A stretch of DNA of 64,000 nucleotides from Pseudoalteromonas sp. G4 (lineage in GTDB: Bacteria; Pseudomonadota; Gammaproteobacteria; Enterobacterales; Alteromonadaceae). Below, one piece after another: positions 36,038 through 44,752 of the stretch (its first letter is position 1; every line of letters starts with the position of its first letter). Position numbers and translations under genes: made by a program. The notes under the pieces were generated by a model. That model searched no databases and was not told the DNA's origin. It worked only from the letters and a program-made list of their open reading frames with translations. The stretch covers positions 1-64,000 of the forward strand of contig NZ_JAPEHW010000005.1 in NCBI RefSeq assembly GCF_028875915.1, read 5' to 3'.

Positions 36038-37810
36038 TTACTGACTTTGACTGCGCCAAAGTGCTGCATAATGGCCATTTTTTTCCAGTAACTGCTGGTG
36101 TGTGCCCTCTTCCACCAGCTGACCTTGTTCCAAGTAGAAAATATGATCGGCATCGGTGACGGTTGATAAGCGATGGGCAATCATAATGGCGGTATGATGA
36201 CGTGCTACTTGCTTAATGGTACGCATTATCGCTTCTTCGTTGTGACTATCAAGCGCTGAAGTTGCTTCATCAAATACCATAATGGGTGAGTCTTTCAATA
36301 GCGCTCTTGCTATGGCAACGCGCTGTTTTTCACCACCTGAGAGTTTTAATCCTCGTTCACCAACATGGGTATCAAAACCCTCTTTAAGTGACTCAACAAA
36401 GGTTTTGAGATTGGCAGCTTCGCTTGCGGCAATAACCTGCTCTTTACTTGCTGCTAAATTACCATAATGAATGTTATCAAAAATACTGGCGTTAAATAAC
36501 ACCGTATCCTGTGGTACCACAGCAATCACTTTGCGCAATGAGTCAAGTTCAAGCTGAGAGATGGGTTGCTCATCAATTTTTATCTCGCCATTTGTCACAT
36601 CATAAAAACGACAAAGTAGCTTAGTTAGTGTACTTTTACCGGAACCACTTGGCCCTACAATAGCCACTTTGCTACCGGCTTTAATGTTGAGAGATAACTT
36701 GTTTAGAATTGTACGCTCTTCGGCATATCCAAAAGTAACATTTTCAAATGCTATCGCACCTTTGCTTACATCAAGCTTTTTGCCATCAGCATTACGTGAA
36801 ACTGATGTCTCTACTTTCAGCAAATCAAACATATTTTCAATATTGGTAAGCGAGCCTTTGATTTCACGATAAACAAACCCCAAAAAGTTGAGTGGCATAA
36901 ATATTTGCATCATAAAGGCATTAACCAATACAAAATCACCGAGCGTCATCGCCCCTGCTTCAACATCAAGTGCTGCAAATAACAGCATTGATGTCATGGC
37001 TGTTGCAATAACCAGTGCTTGTCCACCATTTAACGCAAATAATGATAAACGATTTTTGCGACGTGCTTTTTCCCATGCGGCAAGCTCTACATCGTATTCT
37101 TTTATTTCGTGATCTTCGTTATTGAAATATTTAACCGTTTCAAAATTTAACAGGCTATCAACGGCACGGGTGTTAGACCGGTTATCAGCCATATTGGCTT
37201 CACGAATAAACTTTAATCGCCAATTAGTCACATAAACAGTGAAAGTGATATAAACCACCACAGACACAGCAATCACTAACCCATATTTGGCGCCATACTT
37301 GGTAGTTAAAATACCAATTACCAACATCAGCTCAATCAACGTTGGGCCAATATTGAAAACAAAGAAGCGCATCACAAAACTAATGCCCGATACACCCCGT
37401 TCAATGTCGCGGGCAAGTCCGCCGGTTTTGCGATCTAAATGAAATTTTAAGTCGAGGTGTTGTAAATGGCTAAAGACTTTCATGCTAATGCGACGCATGG
37501 CGCGTTCAGTAACACGACCAAACAACATGTCGCGTAACTCTGACAACACCACATTGGCAAGTCGCAGCACACCATAGGCGGCAATTAAACCAATCGTACC
37601 AAGTAGCACCACACTCTGTTGTTGATCTAACGTGTCAACGGTGTATTTAAGAACAAAAGGCAGGTAAACACTGGCAAGCTTAGCAAGTACCAAGCAACAA
37701 AAGGCAATAACAATACGCGTGCGAAATTCTAATAAATAAGGTACAACTTGTTTAAAGACGCGAAGATTAAAACTATCATTTTCATTTGGCACAGAAAAAC
37801 CGCGGCGCAT
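36038..37810 (-). CDS. ABC exporter of the Atm1/ABCB7 (HMT) type
   Basis: This 590-residue half-transporter has six membrane helices (~30-310) followed by an ATPase domain with Walker A GPSGSGKST, signature LSGGEKQRVAIARALL and Walker B PIMVFDEATSALD. The membrane domain motifs HLDLKFHLDRKTGGLARDIE and NFETVKYFNNE are characteristic of the Atm1/HMT1 family. Family members export glutathione persulfides or metal-glutathione conjugates. It is a single gene, convergent with bcsC. Confidence 0.9.
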   Translation of the reverse strand: MRRGFSVPNENDSFNLRVFKQVVPYLLEFRTRIVIAFCCLVLAKLASVYLPFVLKYTVDTLDQQQSVVLLGTIGLIAAYGVLRLANVVLSELRDMLFGRVTERAMRRISMKVFSHLQHLDLKFHLDRKTGGLARDIERGVSGISFVMRFFVFNIGPTLIELMLVIGILTTKYGAKYGLVIAVSVVVYITFTVYVTNWRLKFIREANMADNRSNTRAVDSLLNFETVKYFNNEDHEIKEYDVELAAWEKARRKNRLSLFALNGGQALVIATAMTSMLLFAALDVEAGAMTLGDFVLVNAFMMQIFMPLNFLGFVYREIKGSLTNIENMFDLLKVETSVSRNADGKKLDVSKGAIAFENVTFGYAEERTILNKLSLNIKAGSKVAIVGPSGSGKSTLTKLLCRFYDVTNGEIKIDEQPISQLELDSLRKVIAVVPQDTVLFNASIFDNIHYGNLAASKEQVIAASEAANLKTFVESLKEGFDTHVGERGLKLSGGEKQRVAIARALLKDSPIMVFDEATSALDSHNEEAIMRTIKQVARHHTAIMIAHRLSTVTDADHIFYLEQGQLVEEGTHQQLLEKNGHYAALWRSQSQ

Positions 37811-37850
37811 AACTCACTCGTGCTCATTAAGATCAAATATAGGATGTATT

Positions 37851-38627
37851 ATGTATTGGCAAGCAGTTGAACAGCAAATAGAAATCGCATTAAAAAATAA
37901 AACGCTCCAGCCACTCACTACACAAAGCCAATCCTTTTTGGATAATGATATTAACTTCACGGTACATTTGCGTGTTCCTAAAAAAATCAAAAAACCTCAT
38001 CAAGCTACGCAAAAAAGTAACCCATTTTTACCCCATGAAGATGCCATGTTTGTAAAATCATGCCCGCCATCACATAAACTGCTCTTAAATAAGTTTCCCG
38101 TATTAAAACCCCATGCCCTTTTATGTAGTAATGATTTTGTTTCGCAGCAAAGTCCACTAACAGAGTCTGATTTTTCGACTTGGCTTGAACATTTAAATTC
38201 GCCTTATGATGTCGGCTTTTATAATGCAGGCCCCATTGCTGGTGCCAGCCAAGGACATCGTCATATGCAATTAATTCGCTTAGCACACAGCGAAACTGTA
38301 TCAGCCATAGCAAAAAAATTGGAAGAAATTAGTTTTGTGCGCTTTGGCCCACTTAATTTAAGGCTGTGTAACGAGTACTACCAACAAGCACTGTCACAAT
38401 TCGAATTGGATACAAATGAGACTGAAACTGGCGCATATAATTTAATACTGCATAAAGAATTGTTCTGGTTAGTGCCACGTAAAACAGCACATATTGAATC
38501 TATTTTCGCAAACGGTTTAAATTTCTGCGGGCATTTTTTAGTGAAAGACGAAGCGCACCTGCATTGGCTAAAGCATTATGGCTTCATTCATTTTTTAAAA
38601 GGCTTATGCCTTGATGTGAATAATTAA
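37851..38627 (+). CDS. ATP adenylyltransferase / Ap4A phosphorylase-like protein
   Basis: This 258-residue HIT-superfamily enzyme of the APA1/APA2 type is expected to split Ap4A by phosphorolysis to ATP and ADP. Family signatures are NPFLPHEDAMFV, HKLLLNKFPVL, GFYNAGPIAGASQGHRHMQ and the HxHxQ active site in the last of these. It is divergent from the ABC exporter, with 40 bases between. The AT-rich upstream region leaves little room for a promoter, so the two may share a divergent control region. Confidence 0.88.
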   Translation: MYWQAVEQQIEIALKNKTLQPLTTQSQSFLDNDINFTVHLRVPKKIKKPHQATQKSNPFLPHEDAMFVKSCPPSHKLLLNKFPVLKPHALLCSNDFVSQQSPLTESDFSTWLEHLNSPYDVGFYNAGPIAGASQGHRHMQLIRLAHSETVSAIAKKLEEISFVRFGPLNLRLCNEYYQQALSQFELDTNETETGAYNLILHKELFWLVPRKTAHIESIFANGLNFCGHFLVKDEAHLHWLKHYGFIHFLKGLCLDVNN

Positions 38628-38775
38628 TCGACGAAATTGCATACAAACAGGTCAAATCTGTTAGATAAGGGCTTTTGTTTAAAAAACTCTCTAGGTATAC
38701 TGGCTGGATGCAGTTTGTATTAATAACCTTATTTTACCCCTCGTTCAGTATGTTTATTAACACAAATCTGTTTAC

Positions 38776-38792
38776 TGGGTAACCGTTACCCA
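38776..38792. promoter_or_regulatory. perfect 8+1+8 palindrome upstream of POT transporter
   Basis: TGGGTAAC-C-GTTACCCA lies 92 bases before the transporter start. It is a strong candidate operator for an unidentified dimeric repressor. A possible -10 (TATACT at 38696-38701) lies upstream, in which case the site would be in the leader. Confidence 0.5.
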
Positions 38793-38883
38793 AACACACA
38801 TATTGGCCGCCCGTTCAAACCGAAAGGTAGTAACAACAATAATAATATTGGCCATAACAACAATTTGAATTAGGAAGCATACG

Positions 38884-40332
38884 ATGAATTCAGTCCCTAA
38901 AGCAGGTGAAATGTTAGGCCACCCGAAAGGTCTATTCCTGCTATTCACTACAGAACTATGGGAGCGCTTTAGCTACTATGCAATGCGCGCTATCTTAGTA
39001 CTTTATCTAGTAGACCAAGTATATTCTGAAGGCGGTAACGGTATGGGTTGGACCCAAGCCGATGCACTTTCAATGTACGGTACATTTACCGGTCTTGTTT
39101 ACCTTACGCCATTAATTGGTGGTTGGTTAGCAGACCAATACTTAGGCCAACGTAAAGCAATTTATATCGGTGGCTTCTTAATGGCCGCTGGTCAATTTAT
39201 GCTAGGTACACCACACGCATGGGTGCCGGGCATGGAAACAGAAGCCTTCTATGTGGGCTTAGGTCTATTAATTGCTGGTAACGGTCTATTCAAGCCCAAC
39301 ATTTCGACCATGGTTGGTGACCTTTATGAAGAAGGTGATAACCGTCGTGACGGCGCATTCACTATTTTCTACATGGGTATTAACGTAGGTGCAGCACTTT
39401 CAGGTATCGTTGTAGGCTCAGTAGTAGCGCATTATGATGGTAACTACCAAGCTGGCTTCATCTGTGCAGGTATCGGTATGGTACTTTCACTTATCATTCA
39501 ATTCTTATTTGCACAAAAACTACTTGGCAACATTGGTACTGTACCAGCAGCTAAACTTGAAAAAGAAAAGCAAACTGAAGTTCGCAAAGAGCCATTAACT
39601 GCTGTTGAGCGCGACCGTATCAAGGTAATCATGGTGCTTGGTCTATTCACTGTTGTTTTCTGGGCAGGCTTTGAACAAGCTGGCGGCCTGATGAACATTT
39701 TCACTAACGAATACACAGACCGTAACATTGGTAGTTTTGAAGTACCAACAACTTGGTTCCAATCATTAAATGCGATTTTCATCGTTGTATTTGCGCCTGT
39801 AATTGCCTCTATCTGGATCCGTCTTGGTAATAAAGAGCCTAATTCACCAGTTAAATTTGCACTTGGCCTTATCTTATTAGGTATTGGTTTTGTATTTATG
39901 ATGGGTGCGGTTATGGAAATGGATGGTGACCCTACAAACAAATCAAGCATGTGGTGGTTAGTTGGTGCATACTTCTTCCACACAATGGGTGAATTATGTT
40001 TATCACCAATTGGTTTATCAATGGTAACTAAACTTGCTCCACTGCGTATTGCATCATTAATGATGGGTGCTTGGTTCCTATTTATTGCAATTGCTAACAA
40101 AGTTGGTGGTATCGTTGGTTCATTTATTGGTCACGGCGAAACAACTAAAGAAGAGCAACTTGCAAATGCTATGTCTATCTTCGGCGGTATCTTTATTACT
40201 GCAATTGCTTCAGGTGTTCTACTGTACTTTATGGCAGATAAACTTGTTGATTGGATGCACGGTGCAGAAGACCGTAACCATTCAGAAGAAGAAGTATTAG
40301 AGGAAGAGCTGGAAGTGACGGCTTCTCGCTAA
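38884..40332 (+). CDS. proton-dependent oligopeptide transporter (POT family)
   Basis: This is a 482-residue inner-membrane MFS transporter of the POT/PTR2 family that imports di- and tripeptides with protons. The hallmark ExxERFxYY is present (TELWERFSYYAMRAIL), and twelve to fourteen hydrophobic helices are apparent, with a charged C-terminal tail rich in Glu. AGGAAG lies seven bases before the ATG. The gene stands alone, with a long upstream region holding a palindrome and a terminator directly after. Confidence 0.93.
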   Translation: MNSVPKAGEMLGHPKGLFLLFTTELWERFSYYAMRAILVLYLVDQVYSEGGNGMGWTQADALSMYGTFTGLVYLTPLIGGWLADQYLGQRKAIYIGGFLMAAGQFMLGTPHAWVPGMETEAFYVGLGLLIAGNGLFKPNISTMVGDLYEEGDNRRDGAFTIFYMGINVGAALSGIVVGSVVAHYDGNYQAGFICAGIGMVLSLIIQFLFAQKLLGNIGTVPAAKLEKEKQTEVRKEPLTAVERDRIKVIMVLGLFTVVFWAGFEQAGGLMNIFTNEYTDRNIGSFEVPTTWFQSLNAIFIVVFAPVIASIWIRLGNKEPNSPVKFALGLILLGIGFVFMMGAVMEMDGDPTNKSSMWWLVGAYFFHTMGELCLSPIGLSMVTKLAPLRIASLMMGAWFLFIAIANKVGGIVGSFIGHGETTKEEQLANAMSIFGGIFITAIASGVLLYFMADKLVDWMHGAEDRNHSEEEVLEEELEVTASR

Positions 40333-40351
40333 TACACTTATTTAAAAAAAA

Positions 40352-40384
40352 GGGCTCATAGCTTGCTATGAGCCCGGTTTTTTT
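40352..40384 (+). terminator. rho-independent terminator of POT gene
   Basis: An 11-bp stem (gggctcatagc / gctatgagccc) with a two-base loop is followed by GG and about nine T residues. Confidence 0.92.
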
Positions 40385-40463
40385 TTATGTCATGAAGTGT
40401 AATTGAAGCTTAGCTATCAGATATGGTATTTTTCACTCTCAATATAATTCTTTTGGGTGATCT

Positions 40464-43178
40464 GTGAAAATTTCCAAGTTACTGAGTTTATTCTTGATAT
40501 GTTTGACCCTCATCGCATGTGGCGGTGGCGAGACTGAAAAAGTATATGTCCCCGACCTTGAGCAAGGCGGTGTTATTAGCCCAACGATGAGTTTAAATGC
40601 AAATTTTGATAATGGCTTGATGAACTTACGCATTCCGGTTGGCGCATCCGACAGTGACTTTACATTGAAAGTAAGCTCTTCGCCAAGCACTTCAATCAGT
40701 GATGATTATCAAATCATCTCAAATACATACACCCTATCACCAACCGATAAAACCCTTATCAACCCCATTCAAATGGAGATTTTTGTTGATTTAACCAATT
40801 ACCAACAAGGTAAAGTGTATATCGCTCGGTTAGAAAACAATGTATGGAACCCCATAACAAGTAGTTTAGGGACAGCAAGCGTTAAAGCCGACCTGTTACT
40901 TTTAGGTCAATACGCTGTAATTTTTGAGCCAAAGCGTGAATTAGTGATTAGTAAAACGATAGGACCAGTCTGTGATAGCAACACAGCTTCACAATCATTA
41001 CGCTTTATTCATGTTGCTGACTTGCATTCTCGCTTTGGCTACAAGGAGCAACTATTTAGCCGTATTAAAGGCTATTATCAAAATGCCAAAGCTGAACAAC
41101 CCTATACGATATTCACTAATGGCGGTGATGATTATGAAAAAGGCACTGTTGCAGAGCAAATTTCTCAAGGGCTAGCAACCGTAGATGCCATTAAAGCCAT
41201 GGAATTTGATGTACGTGTTGTTGGCAATCATGACTATGCATGGGGTCCTGAACAACTGCTAAATTATGCCAATGACGATCATGCTATTGTTTTGGCGAGT
41301 AATACGCGATATATCGGTAATGACGAAAATGGTTTTTCCGCTGTTGATTTTGCCGCGGTTCAGGTTGGCTGCCTTAAAGTAGGCTTTTTTGGTATGACAT
41401 CAGTACCTTGGAATGAATTGGATGAACCACTAGAAACATCACCTATTCCTGATTTTATTCCGGACTTTAGGATGAACTGGGATTGGACATCCATAGCACA
41501 AGGCATAGTCAACACTTATCGTGAGGATGTCGATTTTATGGTGATGCTAAGTCATATGGGAATAGGTGGTGACACACGTATTGCTGAGAATATTACCGGT
41601 GTTGATCTGGTATTAGGTGGGCACACTCATGGTGGTGAAAGTATTCAAGCGCTTGAAAATGGTGCATTAGTAATTCAACCAAACTTTTTTGCTCAAGGCT
41701 TAACCGATCTCACTCTCACAATCGATACCATCAACAAAACACTTACTAACTATGACTATAAAACTCAATTAACCAGCACAATAGATGTTATTGACTCGCA
41801 AATGGCGAATAGTATCGAACAGATTATGGGGCGCTATGCACCTGATGCAAACACTGCCATTGCATTTTCTGAAAACTACCCAAATGAAAATCAAACTGCT
41901 GAAATTTTAGCAAATGCTACATTTTTTACTCATGGTGTTGATGCGGCCTTGTTCGATCCAATCCAAGTGCAAAATCGTTGGACACCAGGCAAATTGACCC
42001 AAGAAAAATTCCATGAAACCTATTATGTAGAAAGGCAACCATCAGACACACCTGGATTCAATGCACTTTACGAAGTATCCGTTACTGGAAGCGAACTAAA
42101 CCAAATGCGCTTAGCAAAGCCTGATTGGATCTTTAAATTAGCATCTGATAAATCAATTAATAATGACAAGACATACCGCGTAGCATTACAAAAGGGACCT
42201 GCCTTTAATGGCAGTCTATTCTTTTCATCTGTGACCCTGCCTGAGTCTACGGCATTATCGGAGTCATGGTGGGCACTTGACCAATATGCCCGTCACCGTA
42301 CCAGTCAATGTGTGCATATCGATACCAATCAGCCACTTAACAGCTGCCTTCGTGATGACAATATTACTATTTGGAATTTTAACAACTTAGACGCGCCATT
42401 TGATGCAGATTTTGGCCCAGGTGAACTTAAATACTTTGATCCACTTGGAAAAAACTGGGGCCCTGAACGTAGCCCTTTTGTCACTACTGCATCAGCAAAT
42501 ATTACAAGTTTACCCGACGGTGACTCAGGTGTACTGGCATTTGGCCGCCATAGCCCATCTCAAGGTTTAGAACTTGAACATAACGCACCAGCTAACGGTG
42601 ACTTTTACTTTAGCAATAAGGTCTCAGACTACACCTTAGTCATGGATATCATGTGGCCAGAAACAAGCGTTAATGAATTTAGAGGGCTGTTACAAACAGA
42701 TCCGCTAAACAACGATGATGCCGATTTATTTGTTGATAGAGATACCAATGGTGTTGGCATTACCACCCGAGACAGCGGTTTTTTTGGCAACTTACAAGCC
42801 AATACCTGGTATCGCATTGCCATTGTATTTTATGCCGCACCAGAAAACGGCGTACTAAAGGTATTTATTAATGGTGAATTGGCAGGTGAAAAGGATGAAG
42901 GTGAAATTGGTGAGCGTTGGGCGTTAAACGATACCTTATTGCTACTGACCGATGATACCTACGAAACAGAACCAGGTTTTTTAAACGCATTACTATTTGC
43001 AGGCCGTAGTTTCGATGCAGATGAAATTGCCTCACTTGGTGGACCTAGTAAAACACTGCGTTTTAATCAGCAAACTCGCGAATTAAATCAGAAAGTAGAA
43101 CGTCACAGTGAGAGCGTAAAGACCATGGCAGTTAATCCATGGCTATTGCAACGCCAAAAATTCTTTAAAGCAAAGTAA
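40464..43178 (+). CDS. lipoprotein metallophosphatase / 5'-nucleotidase with C-terminal LamG-like domain
   Basis: This is a 904-residue lipoprotein starting at GTG, with lipobox LIAC at 16-19. An N-terminal beta-rich region (about 30-165) precedes the metallophosphatase domain, which shows FIHVADLHSRFG, FTNGGDDYE, VVGNHDYAWG, VMLSHMG and LGGHTHGG, the full set of metal ligands. A 5'-nucleotidase C-terminal domain follows (about 450-620). The last ~250 residues look like a concanavalin/LamG-type fold (NGVLKVFINGELAGEKDE). It probably releases phosphate from nucleotides or related esters at the cell surface. The extra N- and C-terminal domains are not standard for UshA-type enzymes. Confidence 0.85.
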   Translation: MKISKLLSLFLICLTLIACGGGETEKVYVPDLEQGGVISPTMSLNANFDNGLMNLRIPVGASDSDFTLKVSSSPSTSISDDYQIISNTYTLSPTDKTLINPIQMEIFVDLTNYQQGKVYIARLENNVWNPITSSLGTASVKADLLLLGQYAVIFEPKRELVISKTIGPVCDSNTASQSLRFIHVADLHSRFGYKEQLFSRIKGYYQNAKAEQPYTIFTNGGDDYEKGTVAEQISQGLATVDAIKAMEFDVRVVGNHDYAWGPEQLLNYANDDHAIVLASNTRYIGNDENGFSAVDFAAVQVGCLKVGFFGMTSVPWNELDEPLETSPIPDFIPDFRMNWDWTSIAQGIVNTYREDVDFMVMLSHMGIGGDTRIAENITGVDLVLGGHTHGGESIQALENGALVIQPNFFAQGLTDLTLTIDTINKTLTNYDYKTQLTSTIDVIDSQMANSIEQIMGRYAPDANTAIAFSENYPNENQTAEILANATFFTHGVDAALFDPIQVQNRWTPGKLTQEKFHETYYVERQPSDTPGFNALYEVSVTGSELNQMRLAKPDWIFKLASDKSINNDKTYRVALQKGPAFNGSLFFSSVTLPESTALSESWWALDQYARHRTSQCVHIDTNQPLNSCLRDDNITIWNFNNLDAPFDADFGPGELKYFDPLGKNWGPERSPFVTTASANITSLPDGDSGVLAFGRHSPSQGLELEHNAPANGDFYFSNKVSDYTLVMDIMWPETSVNEFRGLLQTDPLNNDDADLFVDRDTNGVGITTRDSGFFGNLQANTWYRIAIVFYAAPENGVLKVFINGELAGEKDEGEIGERWALNDTLLLLTDDTYETEPGFLNALLFAGRSFDADEIASLGGPSKTLRFNQQTRELNQKVERHSESVKTMAVNPWLLQRQKFFKAK

Positions 43179-43191
43179 TAAGCATTCATTC

Positions 43192-43213
43192 TAAGGGGCA
43201 TTTATGCCCCTTA
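43192..43213 (+). terminator. hairpin after metallophosphatase gene
   Basis: A nine-bp stem (taaggggca / tgcccctta) with a four-base loop lies 14 bases after the stop. There is no strong T run, so termination may be weak. Confidence 0.55.
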
Positions 43214-43576
43214 AATCATCAACTCTGCGTGTTAATACCTTTTTGTAAATTAACCTGTACAAATTAGTGTATTTTTTGTACTCACATAAAGTTGTGTTAT
43301 TAGTCTAAATTTTTGCCATTTGGTTATTTAAACCGCACAAATCAAAATTTTGCTATTAAATTTTTACTGCTTTCTGCCATAAAAATTTACCTTTACCTAA
43401 AAATACACTCAAATACTGCATTTTTGTATTTAAAACTTTACGAAGTAGCCTACTTAACAAAAACAAGCGCCCTCTTTCCCTCAGCTCAATTTTGAATAAT
43501 TATCTAGCCAAATCGTGTTTAAAGAGTTGGCCACTCCAACTAACTAAGCCATCTCTCACTCTTTAGGGGACTAAAA
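43214..43576 (+). promoter_or_regulatory. long hppD upstream region
   Basis: This AT-rich 363-base region contains a TyrR-like box (43244-43261) and a possible promoter TTGTAC-N16-TATTAG (43276-43303). The inferred leader of about 265 bases contains no ORF I can support. Confidence 0.45.
43244..43261. promoter_or_regulatory. candidate TyrR box upstream of hppD
   Basis: TGTAAA-TTAACC-TGTACA matches TGTAAA-N6-TTTACA at 11 of 12 positions. It lies just upstream of a possible promoter for hppD, the first enzyme of the homogentisate route. TyrR control of this pathway is known in some gammaproteobacteria. Confidence 0.6.
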
Positions 43577-44623
43577 ATGACTACTGCAAATAACCCACTA
43601 GGTTTATTAGGTATTGAATTCACAGAGTACGCAACGCCAGATGCAGACTATATGGACAAAATCTTTGCTGATTTCGGCTTCTCAAAACTGAAAAAATTTA
43701 AAGGTAAAGACATCACTTATTACAACCAGCATGATATTCATTTTTTACTAAACAATGAGCGTGGTGGTTTTTCAGCTGAATTCGCTAAATCTCATGGTCC
43801 AGCTATTTGTTCAATGGGTTGGCGAGTTGAAGATGCGCAAAAAGCATTTGATGTAGCAGTTGAGCGCGGTGCAAAACCTGCAACTGATTCAACGCACAAA
43901 GACTTACCATACCCAGCAATTTACGGCATCGGTGATAGCTTAATCTACTTCATCGACGTGTTTGGTAACAAAGGCTCTATTTACCAAAATGATTTCGAAG
44001 ACCTAGCTGAGCAAAATATTGTTGAAGACAAAGGTTTCCTTCGTATTGACCACCTAACTAACAATGTTTACAAAGGCACAATGGAAACTTGGGCTAACTT
44101 CTATAAAGACGTATTTGGCTTTGAGGAAGTTCGTTACTTTGACATTAAAGGTCAAAAAACTGCACTGCTTTCATATGCACTTAAATCACCGTGTGGCACA
44201 TTCTCTATTCCTATCAATGAAGGTAAAGACGATAACAATAACCAAATTGATGAATACTTAGATGAATACAATGGTCCAGGTGTTCAGCACTTAGCGTTTT
44301 TAACAAATGACCTTGTTGGCTCGTTAGACAAACTAGACCAGACAAATATCGCAACGCTTGATATTGTTGATCATTATTACGATACAATTTTTGACCGTGT
44401 TCCTTGGGTTAAAGAAGACAAAGAAAAAATCAAAGAACATCAAATCTTAGTTGATAGCCAAAGTGAAGACTGCTACTTACTGCAAATTTTCACTAAAAAC
44501 TTATTTGGTCCAATCTTTATTGAGATGATCCAACGTGTTGATGACGGTGGTTTCGGTGAAGGTAACTTCCAAGCGCTGTTTGAATCAATTGAGCGCGACC
44601 AAGAGCGTCGTGGTGTTATTTAA
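43577..44623 (+). CDS. hppD: 4-hydroxyphenylpyruvate dioxygenase
   Basis: This 348-residue Fe(II) enzyme converts 4-hydroxyphenylpyruvate to homogentisate, the second step of tyrosine degradation. It has two vicinal-oxygen-chelate domains. The iron ligands are visible as His in RIDHLTNNV, His in GVQHLAFLTND and Glu in FIEMIQR. A clear ribosome site (AGGGGA) precedes the ATG. fahA follows after 129 bases with a terminator between. Homogentisate also polymerises to brown pyomelanin when the next enzyme is missing. Confidence 0.97.
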   Translation: MTTANNPLGLLGIEFTEYATPDADYMDKIFADFGFSKLKKFKGKDITYYNQHDIHFLLNNERGGFSAEFAKSHGPAICSMGWRVEDAQKAFDVAVERGAKPATDSTHKDLPYPAIYGIGDSLIYFIDVFGNKGSIYQNDFEDLAEQNIVEDKGFLRIDHLTNNVYKGTMETWANFYKDVFGFEEVRYFDIKGQKTALLSYALKSPCGTFSIPINEGKDDNNNQIDEYLDEYNGPGVQHLAFLTNDLVGSLDKLDQTNIATLDIVDHYYDTIFDRVPWVKEDKEKIKEHQILVDSQSEDCYLLQIFTKNLFGPIFIEMIQRVDDGGFGEGNFQALFESIERDQERRGVI

Positions 44624-44650
44624 TTAATACCTAATACAAATAAGCCCAAT

Positions 44651-44682
44651 AAGCAGCATGTAATTTTATATGCTGCTTTTTC
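44651..44682 (+). terminator. terminator between hppD and fahA
   Basis: A nine-bp stem (aagcagcat / atgctgctt) with a ten-base AT loop is followed by T residues. It suggests at least partial uncoupling of the two genes. Confidence 0.75.
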
Positions 44683-44752
44683 CACTTTAAGTCTTTAAAA
44701 ATAACTGTTGTGTAGCAATATAAGTAAACAGTTAAAAATAAAAGGGTGCATT

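Noticed and set aside
39498-40100. 200-codon minus-strand frame inside the POT transporter gene
   Set aside because: The plus-strand transporter is clearly coding, and the reverse frame has no recognisable domain or start context.
43313-43495. Open frame of 60 codons upstream of hppD
   Set aside because: It starts at TTG with no ribosome site, has low-complexity AT-driven composition, and lies in the hppD control region.
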